A stretch of 64,000 nt of DNA from Opitutus sp. (GTDB lineage: Bacteria; Verrucomicrobiota; Verrucomicrobiia; Opitutales; Opitutaceae): NCBI GenBank assembly GCA_024707325.1, contig JANPZY010000001.1:124001-188000 (forward strand), in the 5' to 3' direction. The notes below the pieces were generated by a model. That model was not told the DNA's origin and did not search any database. It worked only from the letters and a program-made list of their open reading frames with translations. Of the stretch, positions 29,546-39,413 are shown in pieces. Made by a program: the position numbers and the translations under genes. Each line of letters starts with the position of its first letter. Positions within the stretch are counted from its first letter, which is position 1.

Positions 29546-29652
29546 CGACGCGTTCCGCACCTTGCCGCGATCCGGTCCGCACCTTGGCTCGACTTGGGAC
29601 GCACTCAGTCCCGACTTGAGCCGCACTCTGACGCGACTCGAGCCGGACAGGG
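29546..29652. repeat. 22-bp tandem repeat array D, 3' of xdh
   Basis: Units start at 29546, 29568, 29590, 29612 and 29634. The second begins CGATCCGGTCCGCAC and ends TTGGCT. The xdh stop codon (TGA, complement 29653-29655) is the end of the last unit. The region lies between the convergent bicupin and xdh genes, and no intrinsic terminator is present. Confidence 0.85.
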
Positions 29653-32600
29653 TCACGGCACGAGGCGTTGCTGGATCGCGCTGAGGATCGCTTCGCCGGT
29701 GGCGGGAGACGCGAGCGCGACTTCGCCCTGACCGCCGAACGAAGCCACCGCATCGCGAATCGCTTCACGCACGCAGAACGCCAGCATCAGCGGCGGTTCA
29801 CCCACGGCCTTGCTGCCGTGAATCGTGTTCGGCTGATTCGCTTTCGGCAGCAGCGTGACATTGAACTCGATCGGCGCGTCGCTGATCGCGGGGATTTGAT
29901 AGGTGCTCGCGCTGTGCGTGAGCAGCCGGCCTTTGGCGTCCCACTTCAACTCTTCGCTCGTGAGCCAGCCCATGCCTTGCACGAAACCGCCCTCGATCTG
30001 TCCGCGGTCCACACCGGGGTTCAGCGAATCGCCGACGTCGTGCACGATGTCCACGCGCACGACGCGCGTCATGCCGGTGTAGCCGTCGACTTCCACTTCC
30101 GCCACAGCCGCGCCGCATGCGAAGTAGTGAAAGGGACGACCCGACGCGGTCGTCCAATCCCAGTGAATTCCGGGTGTCTTGTAATAACCCGTCGCTGCGA
30201 GACTGATGCGCTCCGCGTAGGCGCGGCTGCACAGTTTTCCGAACGGCACCTTGTTCTGCGTCTCGCGCTCGCAGGCGAAACCGTCCGCGAACTCCACCTT
30301 GTCCGCCGCCACGCCGAGCATTTCGGCGGCGATCGGCCGCAGTCGCTCGCGCAACTCCGCACACGCCGCCGCGACCGCCGCGCCGTTGAGATCCGCGCCG
30401 CTCGATGCCGCGGTCGCCGAGGTGTTGGGCACTTTGTCGGTGCTCGTCGGCATCATGCGAATGGCGTCGGCAGTGAGGCCGAGTTCGCGCATCGCGACGC
30501 CCACGATTTTGGTGTGCAGGCCCTGTCCCATCTCGGTGCCGCCGTGGTTCACCTGCGCGGTGCCATCGGAGTAAAGCAGCACATACGCGCCTGCCTGATT
30601 GTAGTGCGTCAGCGTGAAGGAAATGCCGAACTTCACCGGCGTGACCGCAAGGCCGCGCTTGATCCGAGCATGTCCGCGATTCCATGCGTCGATCCGCGCG
30701 CGACGCTCGGCGAACTTCGAATCCGCCAGCACGCGTGTCCAAATTTCCTGGATACGGTTGTCGCCGATGTCCTCGAGATAATGCGTGCGGTTGGTTTCGC
30801 CGGTGCCGCGGTAGAGATTGCGCTGGCGCACGACTTCCGGCGGCAAACCGGTGCGACGCGCGACGCGGTCGATGATTTCCTCGATCACCATCAATCCCTG
30901 CGGTCCACCGAAACCGCGAAACGCCGTGTGCGAGGTCACGTTGGTCTTCGCCGCGCGTCCGCTGAAATCGACCGCGGGAATATAATAGGCGTTATCGAGA
31001 TGGAAGAGCGCGCGGTCCACGATCGGTTGCGACAAATCGAGCGACCAGCCACCGTCGCCGGTGAGCTCCACCTTCACCGCCTGCAACAGGCCGTCGGCGT
31101 CGTGTCCCACCGAGAATTTCGCGTGAAACGGATGCCGCTTGCCCGTGAGACTCATATCGAGATCGCGGTCGAGCTGCACGCGCACCGGCCGACCGGTCTT
31201 CGTCGCCGCGAGCGCGACCAGCGCCGCCCACGCGTTGCCCTGTGTTTCCTTGCCGCCGAAACCGCCGCCCATGCGGGGTGACTGCACGACGACTTTGTGC
31301 CGAGCGCAGCCGAGCACTTCCGACACGATCGCCTGGATCTCCGAGGGATGCTGCGTCGAGGAGTAGATCTGCACCCCACCATCGTCCGCGGGCTCGGCCC
31401 ACGCGGCATGCGTCTCGAGATAAAAATGCTCCTGTCCGCCAAACGAAAACTCACCGTCGAAGCGCAACGGCGCACGAGCGAGCGTGGCCGCGCAATCGCC
31501 GCGCCGGATCGCGTGCGGATCGGTGTGATAACTGCCGGCCGCGATCGCCGCAGGTAATCCGACGATCGCAGGAAGTTCTTCGTAGTCGATCTCCACCAGC
31601 GCCGCGGCCGCGCGACAGTGCGCAATCGACTCGCCGACAACCACGGCCACGACCTGCCCGTGAAACAAAACTTCGTCGCGCGCAAGGAGCGGTTCGTCGT
31701 GGCGCGCGGGACCGGTGTTGTTTTCGCCGGGAACGTCCTCGGCCAGCAAAACGGCGACCACGCCCGGCGCATGGCGGGCTTTGCTGATATCGCGGCGGAG
31801 GATCTTCGCACGCGCGTGCGGCGACATCACGGGCCAGAGCGTGAGCATCGGGCGGCGCTGCGCGATATCATCGACGTAGCGCGCGCCACCCGTGACGTGA
31901 CCAACTGCACTTTCGTGACGCAGCGTGCGCGTGGCGTCGTCGATCGGCCACGGCTCGCTGCCGGCAAACTCCGGCTTCGCATCGATCGCGAGACTGGCGT
32001 CGCCCGCGACGAACTTTTCCCACAGCGCAACAACGAGCGCTTTGCGATACCCGGCGCGCGCGCGCACGTCGGAGATCGGCGAAAACTCTTCGCGCAACGC
32101 GTCGCGCACCTCGTCGAGCGATTCCGCGAGCGTTCGTCCGAGCAAACGCCGCTCCGCCTGCAACGCACGCATCGGCTTCACCGCCACGCCACCGTAGGCG
32201 ATGCGCGCGTGCAGCACGACGCCCTGCGCATCCGTCTCCACGCAGAACGCGCCGGCCACGATGCTGATGTCGAGCTCACGGCGGTGGGACACTTTCTGAA
32301 ACTCTGTGCGCCGCACACCGCCGGTCACCGATGCGATCCGCGGCAGCACGATCTCCTTCATCACTTCGTCGGCCCGGAGCTGCGTCTGCCGGTAACCGAC
32401 GAAAAATTCGGAGAGCGGCACCGTGCGTTCGCCGCCCGGACTCGCAAGCACGACGGAGGCATCGAGCGTGAGCAGCACCGGCGCGCTGTCGCCAATCGGC
32501 GAGGCGGTCACGAGATTGCCGCCGAGCGTCGCGCGGTTGCGGATCTGCCGCGACGCAAACACCGAGAACATTTTCGCGAGCGAGGGATACTCCCCGGCGA

Positions 32601-33450
32601 GCGCTTCCTCGATTGCGGTGATCGGCGCGGCAGCACCGATGCGCCATTCGGACGCCGTCGCGCGAATCTGCGTAAGCTCCGCCACCGCTTCGACCGAGAT
32701 GAGCTGCGGAAACGTTTTGAACTTCTTGTTGAGCTCCACGCCGAGCTCGGTCGCACCGGCGACGAGCTTCGCGTCCGGGTGCTTTGCGCGGAACTCGAAC
32801 AGCTCCGCGAGCGAGACCGGGCGGAGAAATTTTTCGTCACGTGTCTCATACGCCAGCGGTGGCACCGCTTCGGCCGGCGCTTGCAGTCGCTGCGCAAACG
32901 GATCGCACGCATCGCGCTCGGCGCAGCGGTGATTGTTGGCCGCATGCGCGGCGTCGCGGATCGCACGATAGCCGGTGCAGCGGCAGAGATTACCACAGAG
33001 TTGATCGGCGATGGCGCCGGGCGCGCGGTTATCGCCGCGATAGTAGCCCTCGAACATCGACACGACAAACCCCGGTGTGCAGTAGCCGCACTGCGAGCCG
33101 TAGTGATGCACCATCGCGTGCTGCACCGGGTGCAGGCCACCGCCGCGCGCGAGACCCTCGACCGTGACGAGCTCGCGGCCGGCAAACATCGGCAGAAACG
33201 CGATGCAGCTGTTGATCGCGCGATAGGCGGCCTCGCCCTTGGCGTTGCGATCGACGAGCGCGACGGAGCACGCACCACAATCGCCCTCCGCGCAGCCACA
33301 TTTGCTGCCGGTGCGTCCGCTCGCGCGCAGCCAGTCGAGCAACGTGGTCGTCGGGGGGACATTCTCCACGCGCACGCGCTCGCCGTTGAGAACGAACTCG
33401 AACGAGTTCGCCGCCCGGGACGAAGGAGTTTCGACGATGGAACCACTCAT
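29653..33450 (-). CDS. Xanthine dehydrogenase, single-chain (XdhA-XdhB fused)
   Basis: A 1265-residue protein combining all domains of xanthine dehydrogenase, as in eukaryotic enzymes; many bacteria split them. Residues 1-165 carry two 2Fe-2S clusters (CGCAEGDCGACS; CGYCTPG; CGNLCRCTGY). The middle has the FAD domain (KLVAGATELGVELNKKF, RNRATLGGNLVTASPIGD). The C-terminal 750 residues bind molybdopterin (RMGGGFGGKETQ) and include the catalytic glutamate in GEPPLMLAF. It oxidises hypoxanthine and xanthine to urate. Start at complement 33448-33450. It is the last gene of the purine operon, 46 nt after allE. No xdhC maturation gene is seen in the window. Confidence 0.93.
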   Translation of the reverse strand: MSGSIVETPSSRAANSFEFVLNGERVRVENVPPTTTLLDWLRASGRTGSKCGCAEGDCGACSVALVDRNAKGEAAYRAINSCIAFLPMFAGRELVTVEGLARGGGLHPVQHAMVHHYGSQCGYCTPGFVVSMFEGYYRGDNRAPGAIADQLCGNLCRCTGYRAIRDAAHAANNHRCAERDACDPFAQRLQAPAEAVPPLAYETRDEKFLRPVSLAELFEFRAKHPDAKLVAGATELGVELNKKFKTFPQLISVEAVAELTQIRATASEWRIGAAAPITAIEEALAGEYPSLAKMFSVFASRQIRNRATLGGNLVTASPIGDSAPVLLTLDASVVLASPGGERTVPLSEFFVGYRQTQLRADEVMKEIVLPRIASVTGGVRRTEFQKVSHRRELDISIVAGAFCVETDAQGVVLHARIAYGGVAVKPMRALQAERRLLGRTLAESLDEVRDALREEFSPISDVRARAGYRKALVVALWEKFVAGDASLAIDAKPEFAGSEPWPIDDATRTLRHESAVGHVTGGARYVDDIAQRRPMLTLWPVMSPHARAKILRRDISKARHAPGVVAVLLAEDVPGENNTGPARHDEPLLARDEVLFHGQVVAVVVGESIAHCRAAAALVEIDYEELPAIVGLPAAIAAGSYHTDPHAIRRGDCAATLARAPLRFDGEFSFGGQEHFYLETHAAWAEPADDGGVQIYSSTQHPSEIQAIVSEVLGCARHKVVVQSPRMGGGFGGKETQGNAWAALVALAATKTGRPVRVQLDRDLDMSLTGKRHPFHAKFSVGHDADGLLQAVKVELTGDGGWSLDLSQPIVDRALFHLDNAYYIPAVDFSGRAAKTNVTSHTAFRGFGGPQGLMVIEEIIDRVARRTGLPPEVVRQRNLYRGTGETNRTHYLEDIGDNRIQEIWTRVLADSKFAERRARIDAWNRGHARIKRGLAVTPVKFGISFTLTHYNQAGAYVLLYSDGTAQVNHGGTEMGQGLHTKIVGVAMRELGLTADAIRMMPTSTDKVPNTSATAASSGADLNGAAVAAACAELRERLRPIAAEMLGVAADKVEFADGFACERETQNKVPFGKLCSRAYAERISLAATGYYKTPGIHWDWTTASGRPFHYFACGAAVAEVEVDGYTGMTRVVRVDIVHDVGDSLNPGVDRGQIEGGFVQGMGWLTSEELKWDAKGRLLTHSASTYQIPAISDAPIEFNVTLLPKANQPNTIHGSKAVGEPPLMLAFCVREAIRDAVASFGGQGEVALASPATGEAILSAIQQRLVP

Positions 33451-33496
33451 GGCTGCGGCCTCAGCATTAACCGGGCCCACCGCCTCGGCAAACGAC

Positions 33497-34240
33497 TTAC
33501 AACGCGGCGCGGTTAACGTCCTTGTAATAAAGGTAGCTCGCCGGCGTTTTACCCATCGCGACAAACCACTGCGGGCAATACGGTGCCATCCAGATCACAT
33601 CGCCCGCGGCCACCGGATACCACGAATCCTCGAGGCGATACACCCCCTGCCCCGCCAGCATGAGCAAGCCGTGCTCCATGATGTGCGTCTCGACAAACGG
33701 CAGCGTCGCACCCGGCTGATACGTGAAGATGTTCATCGCCAGATCGTAGGCCGGCTCGTCGGGCAACAGCACCTGCAGACGCGCATCGGGATCGCCCATG
33801 AACGGCTCGCCCTTCACGTCACTCGCGTGCGCGATGATCGGCTGCGGGGCGGCGACACCGCCGAGCGCGACAAACTTTTTCTGAAACAACGTCAGCCGCG
33901 TGCCCGGCTCGGGCGACTCGATCGTGCACGCCTCGCCGACAGGCGCGAAGAAGTAGCTGCCTGCACGCACCGTGTGGCGTTTGCCCGCGAGCGTCAGCGT
34001 CGCGCCACCCGTTTCGAAATAGCCGGCGGTCTCGATGCCGGGTGACGCGAGCTCGGCGCGACCGTTGGCCTCGAAGGTCACCAGCAGTTGCGCGACGTTG
34101 GCCCCCATGCCTTCCGAAATGAGGATCACGGTCGAAGCGCCGGTGATGCCCGGGACGTTGCTCTTCACGTGTCCATCGGGCGCGATGAGCGCGTGTCGAG
34201 CGGCGATGCGAGTGCGGGTTTGGCCAAAGGGCAGGTTCAT
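33497..34240 (-). CDS. allE: (S)-ureidoglycine aminohydrolase (cupin)
   Basis: A 247-residue bicupin of the AllE/YlbA family beginning MNLPFGQTRTRIAARHALI, with SNVPGITGASTVILISEGMGA and the Mn-binding FVETHIMEHGLLMLAGQGVY. It releases ammonia from (S)-ureidoglycine to give ureidoglycolate. In the sequence as given it is in frame with allB: no stop separates them, giving an apparent AllB-AllE fusion. Losing one base from the five-C run at complement 34254-34258 would instead create a TGA overlapping this ATG (ATGA), the junction style used elsewhere in the operon. It is therefore listed as a separate gene. Confidence 0.85.
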   Translation of the reverse strand: MNLPFGQTRTRIAARHALIAPDGHVKSNVPGITGASTVILISEGMGANVAQLLVTFEANGRAELASPGIETAGYFETGGATLTLAGKRHTVRAGSYFFAPVGEACTIESPEPGTRLTLFQKKFVALGGVAAPQPIIAHASDVKGEPFMGDPDARLQVLLPDEPAYDLAMNIFTYQPGATLPFVETHIMEHGLLMLAGQGVYRLEDSWYPVAAGDVIWMAPYCPQWFVAMGKTPASYLYYKDVNRAAL

Positions 34241-35613
34241 GACGTAGCGGATTGGGGGTGAAAGTAACTGGGGTTGGAGTGGTGAGTCCACGAGTCGGCC
34301 ATCGGACCAGACGGCGCGGCCGCGAACCAGCGTATGCATCACGCGCACGCGACTCCGGCGACCAACATACGCGGAGATCGGATGGCGCGTGAGCAACTCC
34401 GACGCCGCGATCTCGCGGGGCTCGGACGGCGTCACGATCGCGAGGTCGGCGTCGCTGCCGACGTCGAGCGAACCTTTGGGACGACCGAGTCGGAAACGCC
34501 GCGCGACATTGCGGCTCAACAGCGCCGACAACAACGGCCAGTCGCGTTCCGCCGACTCGAGAGTTTCGGAAAACAGCAGCTCGAAACCGTGCTGCACGCC
34601 ACCGATGCCGCCCCAGATCGCAAAGAAATCGTCGCCCGTCTTCATCGTGCCGGGCGCGGGCGAATGATCGGAACCGATCGTATCCAAAATTCCCGCACGC
34701 AGCGCCTCCCACAACGCACGGCGGCGTGCTTCGTCACGGATCGGCGGCGCGCATTTCGCGGGCGCGCCGATGCGCACGACGTCGTCTTCGTTGAACAGCA
34801 GATAGTGCGGACAGGTTTCGGCGGAGACGTTGAGGCCGCGTTTCTTCGCGTCTGCGATGAGCGCCAGCCCTTCCGGCGAACTCACGTGCACGATGTGCAG
34901 TGCGCAGCCGGTCTCCTGCGCAAGCGACAACGCCTCGCGAATCGCAGCGAGTTCCACCTCGACCGGGCGCGATGCGAGATACGCGCGCGCGTCGCGAGCC
35001 GTGGCTTTTTTTCCGCGGTGTGTCGCGCAGCGAGGCTGTTGTCCTCCGCGTGCACCGCGACAATCAGTCCGAGCTGCGCCGCCGCCTGCATGCCGGCGCG
35101 CAGCGAGGGTTCGTCCACGCGCTCGAAGCTCGCGATGCCGCTCTCGGACATGAATGCCTTCAGGCCGATCGCGCCGGCGTCGCGCAGTTCGGCGAGGCGG
35201 TCGAGATTCGCCGGCGTCAATCCACCCCACAGCGCAAAATCGGTGTGCGATTTTTCGCGCGCGAGCGCTTCTTTTTCGTGAAACCGCACCGCGTCGAGCA
35301 CCGGCGGCTCGGAGTTGAGCGGCATGTCGAAAAAGCACGTGCCACCGCCAGCCGCGAGCGCAGCCGAGCCGCTGCCGAGGCCCTCCCAGTCCGCGCGACC
35401 GGGCTCGTTGAAATGCACGTGCGCGTCGATGAAACCGGGAAAAACGTAGCTGCCGCTCGCGTCGATCACCTGCGACGCGTCGCCGGCGAGATTCGCCAAC
35501 CGCGCGGCGACGCGACCGTCGGCAATCGCGAGGTCCTCGCGTCGCAAACCTTCGGGCGTCACGATCCATCCGCCGCGCACGATGATGTCGAATGTCGAAG
35601 CCATGGCACTCAT
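34241..35613 (-). CDS. allB: Allantoinase, one internal frameshift, in-frame junction to allE
   Basis: An amidohydrolase of about 458 residues that opens the allantoin ring to allantoate. The N-terminal part reads FPGFIDAHVHFNEPGRADWEG (metal-binding HxH), then KAFMSESGI (bridging Lys) and VAVHAEDN. A missing A in a run of seven (complement 35006-35012) shifts the frame; the second part continues LHIVHVSSPEGLALI, SAETCPHYLLF and GSDHSPAPG with the remaining metal ligands. The start at complement 35611-35613 overlaps the allC stop as ATGA. All catalytic motifs are present, so sequencing error is favoured. The end is uncertain because no stop precedes allE. Confidence 0.85.
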
Positions 35614-36863
35614 GCGTGTTCGGCCGCGAGCCGCTGCAACAAATCGACGACCACCTCGAGCGCAACGCCGAGATCCTTCGGCGACGCAAATTCGTCAGGG
35701 TGATGACTCAACCCTTCACGGCAGCGCACGAACAACATCGCGACCGGCGCGATGCGCGACACCACCACCGCATCATGCCCCGCCCCACTCACGAGCACAG
35801 GACACGGTCCCTGCACGGCGCGCACACTGGCAGCGAGTGCGCGGTTGAGCTCCGCGTCGCAGGGCGTCGCGGCGTGCGACATGGTTTGCTCCCAGACGAA
35901 GCCGAGTTTGCGGCGGCGCGCGATTGTCTGCGCGTGTTGCACGAGGTCCTTCACCGCGCGCGCGCAGGTCGCGTCGTCGGGATGCCGCACGTCGAGCGAC
36001 ACGATTGCTTCGCCGGGAATCACATTGGCCGCGCCACCGGGGACCTGCGCCGTGCCGACGGTCGCCACGAGATTCCTGGTCGCACGTCCAAACGCTTCCA
36101 CCGCGAGCACGAACTCGGCGGCACCCGCAAGCGCATCGCGTCGCAGCGACATCGGCGTCGTGCCCGCGTGTCCGGCCTTGCCGCGAAACGTGATTCGCCC
36201 GCGCGTTTGACTCGCGATCGCCGACACCACACCGACGGCGAGTCCTTTGTCTTCGAGCACCGGTCCTTGCTCGATGTGAACTTCCACGTAGCCGAGCAGA
36301 TTTTTTCGCGCATGCGCGGCACGCGGCAGCACGAACGGCCGGCCCGCGTGCGCCTCGATCACTTCGCGCAAGGTGTTGCCACGTCCATCGCGTAACTTGA
36401 GGTCCGCCGCGCGCAGCGTGCCTGTGTAGGCTTTGCTGCCGATGTAGGCGCCGGCGAAGCGCACCGCTTCCTCCTCGGAGAAACCAAGCACCTCGACCGC
36501 AAACGGCAGCTCCACATCGCGCCGTTTCAACTCAGCGAGCGCGACGATCGGGAGCACGACGCCGAGCGCGCCGTCGAAGCGTCCGGCATTGCGCACCGTG
36601 TCGAGATGCGAGCCGAGCAGGAGTGTTTTCGCGGCCGCGTTTTTCGGTTCGAGCCGTCCGATCAAGTTACCGGTGTCGTCCTCGCGAACGCTCATGCCGG
36701 CTTCCTTCATCCAATCGCCGACCACCAGGTTCGCCTGCTCCATCGCCTGCGAAAGAAACGTGCGCGTCAGTCGACCCGGTTCGTCGGTCACGCGACCGAG
36801 TTCGTCGAGCCGGCGCGCGAGCAACGCGGTCGCCGCGGCAATCGTGGTTTTGGGCGAGCGCAT
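35610..36863 (-). CDS. allC: Allantoate amidohydrolase (M20/hydantoinase-carbamoylase family)
   Basis: A 417-residue dizinc amidohydrolase. Visible are the metal-ligand motifs LLGSHLDTVRNAGRFDGALG and GFSEEEAVRFAGAYIGS, the HIEQGPVLE segment and the dimerisation region RGRITFRGKAGHAGTTPM. The family hydrolyses carbamoyl or allantoate amide bonds; the position between uraH and allB assigns allantoate, giving ureidoglycine, CO2 and ammonia. N-carbamoyl-amino-acid hydrolase is the alternative by sequence alone. Start and stop overlap both neighbours (TGATG with uraH, ATGA with allB), showing tight coupling. Confidence 0.87.
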   Translation of the reverse strand: MRSPKTTIAAATALLARRLDELGRVTDEPGRLTRTFLSQAMEQANLVVGDWMKEAGMSVREDDTGNLIGRLEPKNAAAKTLLLGSHLDTVRNAGRFDGALGVVLPIVALAELKRRDVELPFAVEVLGFSEEEAVRFAGAYIGSKAYTGTLRAADLKLRDGRGNTLREVIEAHAGRPFVLPRAAHARKNLLGYVEVHIEQGPVLEDKGLAVGVVSAIASQTRGRITFRGKAGHAGTTPMSLRRDALAGAAEFVLAVEAFGRATRNLVATVGTAQVPGGAANVIPGEAIVSLDVRHPDDATCARAVKDLVQHAQTIARRRKLGFVWEQTMSHAATPCDAELNRALAASVRAVQGPCPVLVSGAGHDAVVVSRIAPVAMLFVRCREGLSHHPDEFASPKDLGVALEVVVDLLQRLAAEHA

Positions 36864-37207
36864 CAGCTTCCTCGATACGTGCTGTAGGCCCAGGGTGTCA
36901 CGAGCAGCGGCACGTGATAACCGGCGGTCGCGTCGTCGATCGCGAACCGGATCGGCACTTCGTCGAGAAACTTACTCTCCATCGAGCGGCCCGCGAAATA
37001 CGCTCGCACGTGAAACACGAGTTCGTAGTCGCCCGTCGCCATCTGCGTGGCGTCGAGCAGCGGCGCATCGGTGCGGCCGTCGCTGTTGGTGATCACGGTC
37101 GCGATGCGCTGCGGCGTTTCGCCACGACGCCACAATTCGATTTTCATCCCGGCGGCCGGTCGGCCGATCGTGAGGTCCAGCACGTGCGTGGAAAGCTTGG
37201 CAGGCAT
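36863..37207 (-). CDS. uraH: 5-hydroxyisourate hydrolase (transthyretin-like)
   Basis: A 114-residue protein with the family hallmarks: N-terminal [17 protein letters not shown], the central [12 protein letters not shown] and the C-terminal tetrapeptide YRGS. It hydrolyses 5-hydroxyisourate to OHCU in the second step of urate breakdown. It starts 9 nt after uraD and overlaps allC. No signal peptide is present, so it is cytoplasmic. Length is normal and active-site His, Arg and the C-terminal motif are present. Confidence 0.96.
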   Translation of the reverse strand: MPAKLSTHVLDLTIGRPAAGMKIELWRRGETPQRIATVITNSDGRTDAPLLDATQMATGDYELVFHVRAYFAGRSMESKFLDEVPIRFAIDDATAGYHVPLLVTPWAYSTYRGS

Positions 37208-37216
37208 GAGTCGGGC

Positions 37217-37723
37217 TCAGGGGTTGACTACATCCAACAACCGCAGCTTCGCGATCTTTTCTATCTCGGCGAGCGCGGTGGCGAATTCCTGTTCGGGTGA
37301 GTTAGGCAGACGCGTCTGCATCGCGCGGAGGATCGCGTCTTTCGCATTCAGCCGCGCGCAGATGATGAAGGGGAAACCAAAACGTTCGCGATACTCCGCG
37401 TTGATGCGCTGAAACTCTGCGAGCTCCGCATCTGAGAGTGCGTCAAGACCGGCACCCGCCTGCTCGCGCGTGGATTCCTGCGTGAGTTTTTTCTGCTGCG
37501 CGAGACGACCCGCCAAATCCGGGTGAGCCACGATGAGCGCGAGCTGACGTTCGCGTGACGCCGCACGCATCGTGGCGCACAGCGCGGCGTGCAATTGCTC
37601 GACATCGCGAAACGGTCGCTGCGACCACGTCTCCTCCGCGACCCAAGGCGAATGCTCGAACAGATGTCCGAGCTTCGCCATGAAGCCGGCGCGATCGAGT
37701 GCGTTGATCGAATCGAGCGTCAT
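37217..37723 (-). CDS. uraD: OHCU decarboxylase
   Basis: A 168-residue 2-oxo-4-hydroxy-4-carboxy-5-ureidoimidazoline decarboxylase. It shows LGHLFEHSPWVAEETW, HPDLAGRLA (catalytic His region), LTQESTREQAGAGL, and the FGFPFIICARLNAKDAIL signature. It yields S-allantoin. It lies between aceB (3 nt) and uraH (9 nt). Note that uraH and uraD act after urate oxidase, which is not present in the window. Confidence 0.96.
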   Translation of the reverse strand: MTLDSINALDRAGFMAKLGHLFEHSPWVAEETWSQRPFRDVEQLHAALCATMRAASRERQLALIVAHPDLAGRLAQQKKLTQESTREQAGAGLDALSDAELAEFQRINAEYRERFGFPFIICARLNAKDAILRAMQTRLPNSPEQEFATALAEIEKIAKLRLLDVVNP

Positions 37724-37726
37724 CGG

Positions 37727-39316
37727 TTACGGCAGCAGCTCGTAAGCAGGCAGCGACATGAACTCCGCGAACTCCTCGCTCTTCACCATGCGCATGAAGA
37801 GTTCGGTCGCCTGCGGAAAATGTCCGCCGTCGAAAACCTCTGCACCATATTCGCCGCGAATGACCGCGAGTTCTTCCTTCAGCAAGCGCTCGTAAAGTTC
37901 GAGCGTGATCGGACGCCCGTCGTCGAGCTTCGCGCCGAAGCGCAGCCATTGCCAGAGCTGCGAGCGCGAGATCTCCGAGGTCGCGAGGTCTTCCATCAAA
38001 TAGTGAATCGGCTCCGCACCCGAGCCGCCGAGCCACGCTTCGAGATAGCGGATACCGACGTGGATGTTCCATCGCACGCCGGCCTCGGTGATCGGACCGG
38101 AGGGCGGCGCGAGCAGATCGGCGGCGGTGATTTTCTCGTCGTGCAAACGATGCAGCTGATTCGGCCCCTTCATGTGTTCGGCAAACGCATCAAGCGCGGT
38201 TTGCACGAGGCCCGGGTGCGCGACCCACGTGCCGTCGAAACCGTCCGTCGCTTCGCGCACTTTGTCGGCGCGCACTTTCGCGAGCGCGGCTTCGTTGGCC
38301 TGCGGATCGTTGCGAATCGGAATCTGCGCGGCCATGCCGCCCATCGCGTAGGCGCCGTGACGGTGGCAGACGTTGATCACGTGTTTGCAGTAGGCGCGCA
38401 GGAACGGCACCGTCATCGTGATCAGCGTGCGGTCGGGGAAAAGGTGCGTCCGGTGATTCCGGAATTTTTTCACCATGCTGAACATGTAGTCCCAGCGCCC
38501 GCAGTTGAGGCCCGACACGTGTTCACGCAATTCGTGGAGAATTTCCTCGGCCTCGAAACAGCCCGTGATCGTCTCGATCAACACCGTGGCGCGGATCGTG
38601 CCGCGCGGGATGCCGAGTGCGTCTTGCGCGTGGATAAACACGTCGTTCCACAAGCGCGCCTCGAGATGGCTCTCCATTTTCGGCAGGTAGAAATACGGAC
38701 CGCTGCCGCGCGCGATGAGCGTCTTCGCGTTGTGGAAAAAGTAGAGACCCCAGTCGAAGAGCGACGCGGAGATGCGCTCGCCCTCGAGCAGCACGTGTTT
38801 CTCCTCCATGTGCCAGCCGCGTGGACGCGCGATGATCGTCGCGATCTTGTCCTTCAACGCGTAGGATTTTCCCTCGGGCGACGTGTAGCTGATCGTGCGG
38901 TTGGCCGCATCGCGCATGTTGATCTGGCCCTCGATCACGTTGCTCCACGTCGGTGAGTTCGCGTCCTCGAAATCCGCCATCCAGCACTGCGCGCCGGAGT
39001 TGAGCGCGTTGATCGCCATCTTGCGTTCGACGGGGCCGGTGATCTCCGTGCGACGATCGACGAGATCGGGCGGCACAGGCGCGACTTTCCAATCGCCGCC
39101 GCGGATGTGCGCCGTTTCCGGCAGAAAATCCGGCAGCACGCCCGCATCGATCGCCGCCTGGCGCTCGACGCGTTTCGCCAACAACTCGCGACGGCGCGGA
39201 CCGAAGCGGCGACACAGCTCGGCCACAAACGCGCACGCGGCCGGCGTGAGGATTTCCGCATAGCGCGGATTCATCGGCCCGACGATTTGCAGGCCGGAGA
39301 TCAGGACGGAGGGCAT
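37727..39316 (-). CDS. aceB: Malate synthase A
   Basis: A 529-residue malate synthase of the A type, close to the usual length. Motifs include [47 protein letters not shown] and the acetyl-CoA-binding [10 protein letters not shown] stretch. It condenses glyoxylate with acetyl-CoA to malate. The start at complement 39314-39316 is preferred; an ATG 18 codons upstream adds unrelated sequence. No isocitrate lyase is nearby; instead it heads the purine operon, so its likely job is to use glyoxylate from ureidoglycolate. It is divergent from guaD across 97 bp. Confidence 0.95.
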   Translation of the reverse strand: MPSVLISGLQIVGPMNPRYAEILTPAACAFVAELCRRFGPRRRELLAKRVERQAAIDAGVLPDFLPETAHIRGGDWKVAPVPPDLVDRRTEITGPVERKMAINALNSGAQCWMADFEDANSPTWSNVIEGQINMRDAANRTISYTSPEGKSYALKDKIATIIARPRGWHMEEKHVLLEGERISASLFDWGLYFFHNAKTLIARGSGPYFYLPKMESHLEARLWNDVFIHAQDALGIPRGTIRATVLIETITGCFEAEEILHELREHVSGLNCGRWDYMFSMVKKFRNHRTHLFPDRTLITMTVPFLRAYCKHVINVCHRHGAYAMGGMAAQIPIRNDPQANEAALAKVRADKVREATDGFDGTWVAHPGLVQTALDAFAEHMKGPNQLHRLHDEKITAADLLAPPSGPITEAGVRWNIHVGIRYLEAWLGGSGAEPIHYLMEDLATSEISRSQLWQWLRFGAKLDDGRPITLELYERLLKEELAVIRGEYGAEVFDGGHFPQATELFMRMVKSEEFAEFMSLPAYELLP

Positions 39317-39413
39317 GGAGAAACGGGTGGCGTGAAGCAGATGATTATCGATTTGCGAAGCGGCATGCAACTAGCTCGCTTGCACTCTCCGCTCTGCAAA
39401 AATCACGCCACAT

